Source: Sphaerisporangium krabiense (lineage in GTDB: Bacteria > Actinomycetota > Actinomycetes > Streptosporangiales > Streptosporangiaceae). From it: a DNA stretch of 64,000 nt. The translations under genes were made by a program, and so were the position numbers. The notes beneath the pieces were generated by a model. That model saw nothing but the letters and a program-made list of their open reading frames with translations. It was not told where the DNA came from and made no database searches. The stretch covers positions 3,069,501 to 3,133,500 of the forward strand of contig NZ_JACHBR010000001.1 of the NCBI RefSeq assembly GCF_014200435.1, written 5' to 3'. Positions 8,798-16,263 of the stretch are shown here, in pieces (the stretch's first letter is position 1; each line of letters begins with the position of its first letter).

Positions 8798-8837
8798 GGC
8801 ACGCCGCGAACATCAGTGCGAATCATGTCGGCGTGCC
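8798..8837. promoter_or_regulatory. Inverted repeat upstream of the secreted protein gene
   Basis: GGCACGCCG (8798-8806) and CGGCGTGCC (8829-8837) are perfect 9-bp arms 22 bp apart, 43-82 nt upstream of the start at 8755. It may be a regulator site or a leader hairpin; nothing links it to a known family. Confidence 0.35.
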
Positions 8838-8910
8838 TGTCGAGGTATGCCCTGCTGAAACGGGGAACCGTGGGACCGGAGTGACTCTTGGGACCGGCCG
8901 ACCCATGGTT

Positions 8911-9303
8911 TTACCTAGGCGATCTTCTTTGTCCTGACTCGTCCAGGCGGGCGACGAAGGGCTCGCCGCGCAGCGCCTGCTCGACGAGCGCGATGGAGGC
9001 GCCGAGCTCGACCAGCCGCGGGCCTTCGCGGCGGTAGGCGGCGAGGACGGCCTCGACGGCGTGCGGCGGGAGGTGCTCCTTGAGGTCCACGGCGGCGGTG
9101 CGGTACCCGGCGCGGGCGGCCTCGACGGTGGCGTCCACGTGCTGGCGCGCCATGCGGGCGAGCGCCAGGGGGTACCGTCTGAGCACTCCGTAGGCCCGGT
9201 AGTCGGGTGGCACGGCGTCGAGCAGCCAGGTCACCGCCGAGGTCTCCCAGTCCGGGCTCCCCGGCGGCAGGACCTCTTGCGGCCAGCCCGGTGGCAGGTA
9301 CAC
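8911..9303 (-). CDS. Conserved actinobacterial hypothetical protein
   Basis: 130 residues from GTG 9303, beginning VYLPPGWPQEVLPPGSPDWE. It is rich in helices and has a Trp/Pro-rich N-terminus. It has no signal peptide, membrane segment or recognised catalytic motif, so a soluble cytoplasmic protein is likely. I recognise the N-terminal pattern as recurring in many actinobacteria, but no function is known to me. The start is supported by a -10 element exactly seven bases upstream of the GTG. It is divergent from lhgO. Confidence 0.8.
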   Translation of the reverse strand: MYLPPGWPQEVLPPGSPDWETSAVTWLLDAVPPDYRAYGVLRRYPLALARMARQHVDATVEAARAGYRTAAVDLKEHLPPHAVEAVLAAYRREGPRLVELGASIALVEQALRGEPFVARLDESGQRRSPR

Positions 9304-9310
9304 GTCGGGA

Positions 9311-9316
9311 AGTGTA
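9311..9316 (-). promoter_or_regulatory. -10 element TACACT, leaderless arrangement
   Basis: On the minus strand TACACT is followed by TCCCGAC and then the GTG start at 9303, giving TANNNT-N7-start. There is no Shine-Dalgarno sequence, so a leaderless transcript is inferred. Confidence 0.5.
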
Positions 9317-9445
9317 TCGAATGTCCGTTCGAGTTGGGGTATAGGCGTTATGTCGGTTGTGAAGATCCTGGCGGTCCGAAGCCCGTCGTCCCGACGGTCC
9401 GGAATCGGGTGGTCCGTGCTTCATTTCCCGCTGTCCTGGCGCCTG

Positions 9446-9456
9446 CTGTGGAAAAC
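9446..9456. promoter_or_regulatory. CTGTGGAAAAC motif, copy 1 of 3
   Basis: An 11-mer upstream of lhgO that recurs exactly at 31235-31245 and, in the opposite orientation, at 41753-41763, each time between genes. It differs by one base from a DnaA-box-like core. Function unknown. Confidence 0.4.
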
Positions 9457-9473
9457 GAGGAAAATACCCAGTT

Positions 9474-10658
9474 GTGACTGAGCGAATCGGGGTGATCGGC
9501 GCCGGCATCCTGGGGCTGGCGGTGGCCAGGGAACTGGCCGCGCGTGGCGCCACGGTGACCGTCCTCGACAAGGAGGACCGGGTCGCCGCGCACCAGACCG
9601 GCCACAACAGCGGCGTCGTCCACGCCGGCATCTACTACGCCCCGGGGTCGCTCAAGGCGCGGCTGTGCAGGACCGGCGTCGCGCTGCTGCGCGAGTACTG
9701 CGCCGAGCACCGCATCCCCTACGAAGAGGTCGGCAAGCTCGTCATCGCCTCCAGCTCCGCCGAACGCGCCGGGCTGCGCCGCATCGCCGAGCGCGCCCGC
9801 GAGAACGGCGTCCCCGGCATCGCCGAGCTGGACGCCCTCGGCCTGCGCGAGATCGAGCCGCACGCGGTCGGCGTCGGCGCCGTCCACTCGCCGCACACGG
9901 CGATCATCGACTTCCCCGCCGTCGCGCGCCGCCTCGCCGAGGACGTCAAGGACCTCGGCGGGTCCGTCCGGCTCGGCCACCCGGTGCGCGCCCTCCGCGA
10001 GACCGCGAGCGGCGTGCAGGTGCTCGGCGGCACCACCAAGTTCACCTTCGACCGGCTGGTCGCCTGCGCCGGGCTCGGATCCGACGCCATCGCCAGGATG
10101 GGCGGCCACGCGGGCGACGTCCGGATCATCCCGTTCCGCGGGGAGTACTACAAGCTCGCCGGCGGCGCCAAGGACCTCGTCCGCGGGCTCGTCTACCCCG
10201 TGCCCGACCCGCGCTACCCCTTCCTCGGCGTCCACCTCACCCGGCGCATCGACGGCGAGGTGCTCGTCGGCCCCAACGCCGTCCTCGCCCTGGCCCGCGA
10301 AGGCTACACCTGGCGGGACGTCTCGGCGTCCGACCTGCGTGAGATCCTGCTCTGGCCGGGCACGCGCAAGCTCGCCGCCCAGCATTGGCGCACCGGCGTC
10401 TCCGAGGTCTACGGCTCGCTGGTCAAGAACGCCTTCCTCAAGGCCGCCCGCCGGTACGTCCCCACGCTGGCCTCCCACGACCTGGTCCGCACGCCCGGCG
10501 GCGTGCGCGCCCAGGCCGTGGCCAGGGACGGCGGCCTCGTGGACGACTTCGTGGTGGACGTCCACGGACGGGTGATCCTCGTGCGCAACGCCCCCTCGCC
10601 CGGGGCGACCTCCAGCCTGGCGATCGCCCGGCACATCATGTCTTTCGTCCCGGCTTAA
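9474..10658 (+). CDS. lhgO: L-2-hydroxyglutarate oxidase
   Basis: 394 residues from GTG 9474. The N-terminal FAD dinucleotide-binding motif is GVIGAGILGLAVARELAARG. The sequence then shows the LhgO/YgaF signature HQTGHNSGVVHAGIYYAPGS and the substrate-domain motif FRGEYYKL. The family oxidises L-2-hydroxyglutarate to 2-oxoglutarate and passes electrons to the respiratory chain, removing a by-product of promiscuous dehydrogenases. Length is normal. It is followed after 23 nt by a two-component system in the same direction, though a functional link is not obvious. Confidence 0.93.
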   Translation: MTERIGVIGAGILGLAVARELAARGATVTVLDKEDRVAAHQTGHNSGVVHAGIYYAPGSLKARLCRTGVALLREYCAEHRIPYEEVGKLVIASSSAERAGLRRIAERARENGVPGIAELDALGLREIEPHAVGVGAVHSPHTAIIDFPAVARRLAEDVKDLGGSVRLGHPVRALRETASGVQVLGGTTKFTFDRLVACAGLGSDAIARMGGHAGDVRIIPFRGEYYKLAGGAKDLVRGLVYPVPDPRYPFLGVHLTRRIDGEVLVGPNAVLALAREGYTWRDVSASDLREILLWPGTRKLAAQHWRTGVSEVYGSLVKNAFLKAARRYVPTLASHDLVRTPGGVRAQAVARDGGLVDDFVVDVHGRVILVRNAPSPGATSSLAIARHIMSFVPA

Positions 10659-10666
10659 GTCCGGCA

Positions 10667-10687
10667 GGTCACTATAGGTGGGTGACC
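10667..10687. promoter_or_regulatory. Dyad overlapping the response-regulator start codon
   Basis: GGTCAC (10667-10672) and GTGACC (10682-10687) form a 6-bp inverted repeat around CTATAGG, and the right arm contains the GTG start. It could be an autoregulatory site or a hairpin that masks initiation. Confidence 0.35.
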
Positions 10688-11383
10688 GAATCGTCTGAAG
10701 CCCGACTGCTGATCGTCGAGGACGACCCCAACATCCTTGAACTGCTCGCCGCCAGCCTGCGCTTCGCCGGGTTCGACGTGGACACGGCCGCGAGCGGGAC
10801 GAACGCCGTCGAGGCCGCCCAGCGCCGCCGCCCCGACCTGATCGTCCTCGACGTCATGCTGCCGGACATGGACGGGTTCGACGTCGTACGCCGCCTGCGC
10901 GGCGGCGGCGCGCACACGCCGGTCGTCTTCCTCACGGCCAGGGACGCCACCGAGGACAAGATCAGAGGGCTCACGCTCGGCGGCGACGACTACGTCACCA
11001 AGCCGTTCAGCCTCGAAGAGGTGATCGCCCGCATCCGCGCCGTCCTGCGCCGCACCGCGGGCGACCCGGCCGTGCCGCCGCCCCGGATGACCTTCGCCGA
11101 CATCGAGCTGGACGAGGAGAGCCACGAGGTGTGGCGGCAGGGCAAGGTCATCCCGCTGTCCCCGACCGAGTTCAAGCTGCTGCGCTACTTCATGGCCAAC
11201 GCCGGCCGGGTGCTGTCCAAGGCGCAGATCCTCGACCACGTGTGGGACTACGACTTCCGCGGCGACGCCGGCATCGTCGAGTCCTACGTCTCCGTCCTCC
11301 GCAGAAAGATCGACAACACGCCTCCCCGCCTCATCCACACCCTCAGAGGCGTCGGCTACGTCCTCCGCCAGCCCCCGAAATGA
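10682..11383 (+). CDS. OmpR/PhoP-family response regulator
   Basis: 233 residues from GTG 10682. The receiver domain has the acidic pocket EDD (13-15), phospho-acceptor Asp57 in VLDVMLPDMDG, and the conserved Lys of DDYVTKPFS. The winged-helix output (DIELDEESHEVW, LSPTEFKLLRYFM, VVESYVS-like VESYVSVLRRKID) closely resembles mycobacterial PhoP-type regulators. The cognate kinase follows after 37 nt. A paralogous pair lies at 35181-37662. There is no ribosome site upstream; a dyad overlaps the start. Confidence 0.93.
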   Translation: MTESSEARLLIVEDDPNILELLAASLRFAGFDVDTAASGTNAVEAAQRRRPDLIVLDVMLPDMDGFDVVRRLRGGGAHTPVVFLTARDATEDKIRGLTLGGDDYVTKPFSLEEVIARIRAVLRRTAGDPAVPPPRMTFADIELDEESHEVWRQGKVIPLSPTEFKLLRYFMANAGRVLSKAQILDHVWDYDFRGDAGIVESYVSVLRRKIDNTPPRLIHTLRGVGYVLRQPPK

Positions 11384-11420
11384 CCCCCGCCCCGCCTGTA
11401 CTCGCCTCCGGATCCGCGAG

Positions 11421-12971
11421 ATGAACCCCACCGCGCCGCCCCCGCCCGAGAACCCTCGCCCGCTGCCGTACCCCGCTCCACCACCCGCGCCCCCCGGAGC
11501 CGTACGGCGGCGCAAGCGGTTCCTCGCGTCACTCTCGGGACGCACGCCGCTGCGCGTCAAGCTCATCTCCACCATGCTGGCGCTCGTCGCCGTCGCGCTG
11601 ACCGGCATCGGCGTGAGCAGCGTGTCCGTCCTGCGCGGCCACCTCGTCGACCGCGTCGACCAGCAGCTCGACACCTGGGCCCACGACGTCGCGCGACGCC
11701 TGCAACGCGCCCCCGGACTCGGCCTCGGCACCCGGATCCCGCCGGACGGGCTCGTGCAGGTCCGCGACGCGAACGGCCAGGTCGTCGCCGAGGCCGTGGG
11801 CCTGGAGGCCGAATCACAGCCCGGGCCCGCCCTGCCGGCCACGATCTCGTCCTTCGAGCCCGAGACCGTCCCCGCCGCCACCGGAGGCGGCGACTGGCGG
11901 GTCCGTGTCGTCCCGGTGGCCGGCGTCGGCAGCGTCGTCATCGCCATCGACCTCACCTCCGTCGACCAGATCACCTCGCGCCTCATGATGAGCGAGCTGC
12001 TCGGCGGCGGCATCGTCATGGTCGTCCTCGCGGTGCTCGGCGTGGTGATCGTCCGCAGGAGCCTGCGTCCCCTCGTCGAGATGGAGCACACGGCCGCCGC
12101 CATCGCGGGCGGCCAGCTCGGCAGGCGCGTGCCCGACGCCGACCCGCGCACCGAGGTCGGCAGCCTCGCCGCCTCGCTGAACGGCATGCTCGCCCAGATC
12201 GAGGCCGCCCTCCACGCCCGCGAGGTCTCCGAGGCCGCCGCCAGGGGCTCAGAGGAGCGCATGCGCCGGTTCATCGCCGACGCCTCCCACGAACTGCGCA
12301 CGCCGCTCACCTCGATCCGCGGCTACGCGGAGTTCTACCGCCAGAACCCGTCAGGCGACCCGGCCAAGCTCATGCGCCACGTCGAGGACGCCGCGGCCCG
12401 CATGGGCCTCCTCGTCGAGGACCTGCTGCTGCTCGCCCGCCTGGACCAGCAGCGCCCGCTCACCATGGGCCCCGTCGACCTGCTCGCCCTCGCCGCCGAG
12501 GCCGTCCAGGACGCCCGCATCCTCGCCGCCGACCGTGAGGTCGGCCTGGAGGTCTCCGGCGACACCGCCCCGATCGTCTCCGGCGACGAGGCACGCCTCC
12601 GCCAGGTCCTCGGCAACCTGATGACCAACGCGCTCACCCACACCCCCGCGGGCACCCCGATCCGCGTCCGCGCCGGCACCACAGGCCCCACCGCCTTCGT
12701 CGAGGTCATCGACAAGGGCCCCGGTCTCACCCGCGACCAGGCGGAACGCGTCTTCGAACGCTTCTACCGCGCCGACCCCTCCCGCGCGCGCACCACAGAC
12801 GACAAGAACCACACGGACCCGAGCACCCGCGGCACCGGCCTCGGCCTCGCCATCGTCGCCGGCCTGGTAGCCGCCCACTCCGGCACCGTCACCATAGAAA
12901 CCGCCGTAGGCACCGGCTCCACCTTCCGCGTAACCCTCCCCCTCGCCCCCGAGGTCCTAGCCTCGGACTGA
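11421..12971 (+). CDS. Sensor histidine kinase (HAMP-HisKA-HATPase)
   Basis: 516 residues. A proline-rich cytoplasmic head (residues 1-30) precedes TM1 at about 46-70. An extracytoplasmic sensor of about 120 residues and TM2 (about 190-212) follow, then HAMP. The phospho-acceptor His290 lies in FIADASHELRTPLTSIRGYA. The ATPase has the N-box RQVLGNLMTNAL and the G boxes DKGPGL and GTGLGLAIVAGL. It is the partner of the PhoP-like regulator just upstream. The signal is unknown. Confidence 0.93.
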   Translation: MNPTAPPPPENPRPLPYPAPPPAPPGAVRRRKRFLASLSGRTPLRVKLISTMLALVAVALTGIGVSSVSVLRGHLVDRVDQQLDTWAHDVARRLQRAPGLGLGTRIPPDGLVQVRDANGQVVAEAVGLEAESQPGPALPATISSFEPETVPAATGGGDWRVRVVPVAGVGSVVIAIDLTSVDQITSRLMMSELLGGGIVMVVLAVLGVVIVRRSLRPLVEMEHTAAAIAGGQLGRRVPDADPRTEVGSLAASLNGMLAQIEAALHAREVSEAAARGSEERMRRFIADASHELRTPLTSIRGYAEFYRQNPSGDPAKLMRHVEDAAARMGLLVEDLLLLARLDQQRPLTMGPVDLLALAAEAVQDARILAADREVGLEVSGDTAPIVSGDEARLRQVLGNLMTNALTHTPAGTPIRVRAGTTGPTAFVEVIDKGPGLTRDQAERVFERFYRADPSRARTTDDKNHTDPSTRGTGLGLAIVAGLVAAHSGTVTIETAVGTGSTFRVTLPLAPEVLASD

Positions 12972-13137
12972 GCAGGTTCAGCGCTCCCACCGAATTGGTG
13001 CGGTGCACTCTCGTGGAGGGGATGGTCGATGCAGGGCCTCTTCCGAAAAGGGCCTCCGCTCCGCTCCGGGCTGTTTTTCCCAGGGGGCCCGCCCCCTTCG
13101 ACCCCCAAGCTGAAGCCTGCCCGAGGGAGGCCGTTGG

Positions 13138-13398
13138 TTACAGGGCGCCGTTTTTGAGCGCGATACGAAATGCACCCCACCCCGTGTGAGTGAAAGCCAG
13201 AATCCTGCCATGAGGATCCTTAGAATCGCGCACCAGGTACAGTGATTTCTCTCCCCCTCCGTACGATGCACGACTCGCGCCACGCGCGATGCAGACCTCG
13301 ACGCAGTCTCCGCCGTTGTTGCTGTGACTACTCTTACGCCATTGACCGTGGAATCGAAGCTTGTCGTCCATCCGGCGCCTCCGTGAGGAGTCGGTCAT
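13138..13398 (-). CDS. DUF397 protein (orphaned from its XRE partner)
   Basis: 86 residues from ATG 13398. The DUF397 hallmarks are WRKSSHSNNGGDCVEVCIA, the strand LVRDSKDP and the C-terminal block ILAFTHTGWGAFRIALKNG. These small proteins normally pair with an upstream XRE regulator (family including BldB-like partners) in streptomycete development and stress. Here no intact XRE gene is adjacent; only a 37-codon stub ends at its start (next entry). The 166-nt gap to the histidine kinase gene at 12971 holds GC-rich hairpin-forming DNA and no evident gene. Confidence 0.9.
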   Translation of the reverse strand: MTDSSRRRRMDDKLRFHGQWRKSSHSNNGGDCVEVCIARGASRASYGGGEKSLYLVRDSKDPHGRILAFTHTGWGAFRIALKNGAL

Positions 13399-13508
13399 GA
13401 AAGCTCTCTGGCCGTCCGTTCGATCAAGGCGCGTGAATCCACGGGTTCAGTCACGGGTAAGGCGGCAGGGGGACGGAGAAGCACAGCCCGAGCGTAGCGA
13501 GGACCAAT
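13395..13508 (-). pseudogene. Possible 3' remnant of an XRE regulator gene
   Basis: On the minus strand an open frame of about 37 codons ends PVDSRALIERTARELS and its TGA overlaps the DUF397 start as ATGA. Both the C-terminal pattern (SRALIxxxAxEL) and the 4-nt overlap are what intact XRE-DUF397 pairs show. The frame runs back only to the stop codon of the ATPase/nuclease gene at 13511, with no helix-turn-helix upstream. I infer that the rest of the XRE gene was replaced. The tract is short, so chance is not excluded. Confidence 0.4.
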
Positions 13509-13510
13509 GT

Positions 13511-15469
13511 TCAGGGGGTGGCCGTCGCTTCGGGAGTGACTGAGGTGTGTACTCGGCGTAGGTATTCCATGGCGTGTTCTGTGGCCGGGTCGTGGTTCAG
13601 TCGGTCGCGGTAGAAATGGAGACGGTCCTCACAGTCGTCGATGATCTCGCTCCAGGTGCGTGCCCAGAGGCGCACCCCTCCTTCCCACTCGGCGATACAT
13701 CCGGGTGGGCGGTTCGGTGCGCTCGCATCGCGCCTTACGGTCTTTTCCAACTCGGTGGAGACGACCCAGAAGTCCCAGGAAACGCGAGCGTCGCGGAATT
13801 GGGGATCGCTGACTATCGCCTCCGCGTAGCTCTTGATCTGGGCGACCTCGACTTGACCGACCTTGACATTGGGAGCCTTCAACTCGACCACGAGATGCTC
13901 CCTTCCGGCGTTTCCCCTGTGGGCGCGTCCCAGAAGCAGGTCGACGATCCCCGTTCGGCCGTCCTCGCGACGTACCGGATTCAGCCGGCCGTCCTCGGGT
14001 CGGCGTCCAAGCTCTTTGAGATGGCGCGCCAGCACGGCGTCAAGGCTCTGGTCGCTGACCATCAGCGCGTAGGCGTCACCGAAGATCCAGGTCTCGCGTT
14101 CGAGGATCTTGTGGAGCTCGGCCCGCTCTTTGACCGTCCGGCTGATCGCCGGCTCGAATACCAGCTTCTTGAGGGCGGCGAGGAAGTCGAGCCGGTCGCT
14201 GACCTGGCTGGTCGCCTTGATCACTTCGGAGAGGCTGGTTCTCTGGAGGATACGCTTCAGCGCTTCCTGCTCGGACTGCGGCAGCCGGAACAACTCATCG
14301 AGTACCGGGTAGAGCCCGCCGGGGTCGTGCGCGATGATCTCCTTGAGCAGCCGCAGTGTGGTCTTCTTGCTCTGCGTCACACCTGGCAGCCGTCGTGCGA
14401 TCGTGGTCGCCACCTCGTCGAACATCTGGCGTTCGACCGCCTGGGCGGGCAGGACGGGCTCGCCCGTGTACGGATAGACGCCTTCGCTTATCCAATCCTG
14501 GATCAGCCGTTCCCGTCGTTCCTGGTCGCGTCTTCTGAAGTGTATTCGCAGCTTTTCGCGCGCCGATTCCAGCAGGTCTGTGATCTCGTCCAGCTCTGCC
14601 AGCGGCAGATTACCTCGTCTTTCGACGAACCCGTCCCACAGAAGGTAGGCGGTGAAATGGTAGCCGGGAGCCTGTATTCCAGGGGAGGGCTCGTCCAGGA
14701 CCACGCCGTTGGCGTCGCAGAGTGCGAGCACCCGGCCGACATTTTTGCGCCACTCGATGACGCGGAGCAAAGGAGGTGCCTGGTCCGCCGCATCCGGCCA
14801 TGGCAGCACGTACTCCGCAATTTCAGTCCATACGGTGGCCGGGTCGAGTTGCGTGCCGTGATAGATGATTCGCACATCCGGATTGGCGGCGAGGAAGGGG
14901 GCGAAGGTGGAGGTGAGTTGCTGGGCGGTGTCCTCATGCGAGAGGCGGCCGACGAAGTTGGCCGGAACCGATACCTCGACACGAGTCCCGCACGGGATTT
15001 CGACGCGTTCTGGCTCGGAGATCTCGAAGTCGGCAGGCCGATCGACCGCTCCTGTGATGACCGTCCGCTCGGTCCGTCCGTCGGCGGCATGCGCCACTGT
15101 GATCCACCGAACCTGCTCTCCGAGGGCGAAAGCCCGAAGCCTGCCCTGCCCGCTGCGGCCATGCAGACCGCGCTTGAGGTTCGGCGAGACCTTGGCGGTC
15201 GTCTTCCATGATCCGCCCAGGCCGCTGAAGTAGCTCGTGCACGAGGCGTTGGGCATGCCATGGCCGTCATCGGTGATGCTGACCGACTCGACGCCGTTCA
15301 GTTCGTTGACCTCAAGTTCAACGCGGACATGACAGGCTTCGGCGTCCAGAGCGTTCCAGATCATCTCCGCGACCGCGCCCACGGGGTCTTTCTGCCGTGC
15401 CAGGCGCAGAAGATGATCGGGTTTCGCTTCGATGTGAACGATCGGCACAGGGTCACTATCGCAGACCAT
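13511..15469 (-). CDS. GHKL ATPase fused to a Shedu-like (DUF4263-type) PD-(D/E)XK nuclease
   Basis: 652 residues from ATG 15469 (GTG 15448 is an alternative). The N-terminus is a GHKL (HSP90/MutL/Morc-like) ATPase with N-box Asn39 in MIWNALDAEA, DDGHGM at 67-72 and the glycine-rich lid GRSGQGR at 104-110. A helical, charged middle (about 280-450) follows. The C-terminus carries the Shedu/DUF4263 pattern: LERETWIFGDAYAL near 460, Asp510 in GIVDLLLG and E529-x-K531 in VVELKAP, the likely metal site. Shedu nucleases are anti-phage effectors; the ATPase may be the sensor or activator (inference). Base composition is visibly less GC-rich than in the neighbours, which suggests transfer. Confidence 0.8.
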   Translation of the reverse strand: MVCDSDPVPIVHIEAKPDHLLRLARQKDPVGAVAEMIWNALDAEACHVRVELEVNELNGVESVSITDDGHGMPNASCTSYFSGLGGSWKTTAKVSPNLKRGLHGRSGQGRLRAFALGEQVRWITVAHAADGRTERTVITGAVDRPADFEISEPERVEIPCGTRVEVSVPANFVGRLSHEDTAQQLTSTFAPFLAANPDVRIIYHGTQLDPATVWTEIAEYVLPWPDAADQAPPLLRVIEWRKNVGRVLALCDANGVVLDEPSPGIQAPGYHFTAYLLWDGFVERRGNLPLAELDEITDLLESAREKLRIHFRRRDQERRERLIQDWISEGVYPYTGEPVLPAQAVERQMFDEVATTIARRLPGVTQSKKTTLRLLKEIIAHDPGGLYPVLDELFRLPQSEQEALKRILQRTSLSEVIKATSQVSDRLDFLAALKKLVFEPAISRTVKERAELHKILERETWIFGDAYALMVSDQSLDAVLARHLKELGRRPEDGRLNPVRREDGRTGIVDLLLGRAHRGNAGREHLVVELKAPNVKVGQVEVAQIKSYAEAIVSDPQFRDARVSWDFWVVSTELEKTVRRDASAPNRPPGCIAEWEGGVRLWARTWSEIIDDCEDRLHFYRDRLNHDPATEHAMEYLRRVHTSVTPEATATP

Positions 15470-15474
15470 GTGCG

Positions 15475-15491
15475 TGACCACGGCGTGATCA
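15475..15491. promoter_or_regulatory. Dyad immediately upstream of the ATPase-nuclease gene
   Basis: TGACCAC-GGC-GTGATCA pairs 6 of 7 arm positions and ends five bases upstream of ATG 15469, in the promoter region. A control site for a potentially toxic nuclease is plausible but inferred from position only. Confidence 0.35.
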
Positions 15492-15564
15492 GGTGAGAGG
15501 CGCGCCGCCGTTGGCGGTGGTCGTCTCAAGCGGCGGCGGCTGGGGAACTGTCGCGGCACATACC

Positions 15565-16254
15565 TCAAGGAGAGGCCGGTCGGGGCTGGCCGGGGGTGAC
15601 GAGGCCGCATTCGTAGGCGAGGGCCACGGCTTGGGCGCGGCTGTTGAGGTGGAGTTTGGTCATGGCGCGGTTGAGGTGGGTTTTGACGGTGGCCTCGCTG
15701 ACGCCCAGGGAGGTGGCGATCTCGGCGTTGGACCGGGCCTGTCCGACGTGTTCGAGCACCTCGACCTCGCGCCTGGTGAGGACGTCCAGGGCAGAGGACG
15801 GTGGGGCGGGGGCGGCCGGGAGGCCGGCCTGGTTGGTGTAGACCTCGATCAGGCGGCGGGTGACGCTGGGCGCGAAGAGCATGTCGCCGGAGGCGATCGT
15901 GTGGATGGCGGCGATGAGGCGTTCGGGCGGGGTGTCCTTCAGCAGGAACCCGGAGGCGCCGACGCGCAGCGCGTCGTAGACGTACTCGTCGAGGTCGAAG
16001 GTGGTCAGGATGAGCACCCGCGGCAGGTGGTCGCCGGGAGCCGCCAGGATGCGTTCGGCCGCGGTGACCCCGCTCATGCCCGGCATCCTGATGTCCATGA
16101 GGATGACATCGGGGCCGGTGACCGCCGCCTGGCCGACGGCCTCCTCGCCGCAGGCCGCCTCGCCGACGACGTCGAGATCAGGTACGGACCGCAGCAGCGC
16201 CACCAGGCCGGCGCGGACCAGGACCTGATCGTCGACGACAAGTACCTTGATCAT
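15565..16254 (-). CDS. NarL/LuxR-family response regulator
   Basis: 229 residues. The receiver domain begins MIKVLVVDDQVLVRAGL with phospho-acceptor Asp54 in ILMDIRMPGMSG and a Lys in GFLLKDTPP. The C-terminal LuxR helix-turn-helix reads LTRREVEVLEHVGQARSNAE and SEATVKTHLNRAMTKL. It lies 9 nt downstream of its kinase and is transcribed away from the LamG/RHS cluster, whose promoter it could regulate (inference from the divergent arrangement). Confidence 0.93.
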   Translation of the reverse strand: MIKVLVVDDQVLVRAGLVALLRSVPDLDVVGEAACGEEAVGQAAVTGPDVILMDIRMPGMSGVTAAERILAAPGDHLPRVLILTTFDLDEYVYDALRVGASGFLLKDTPPERLIAAIHTIASGDMLFAPSVTRRLIEVYTNQAGLPAAPAPPSSALDVLTRREVEVLEHVGQARSNAEIATSLGVSEATVKTHLNRAMTKLHLNSRAQAVALAYECGLVTPGQPRPASP

Positions 16255-16263
16255 GCATTCGGC

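Noticed and set aside
13040-13110. Rho-independent terminator or mobile-element end with T5 and GGGGG/CCCCC
   Set aside because: The T run precedes rather than follows the short stem on the plus strand, and on the minus strand it is an A run; no target duplication seen.
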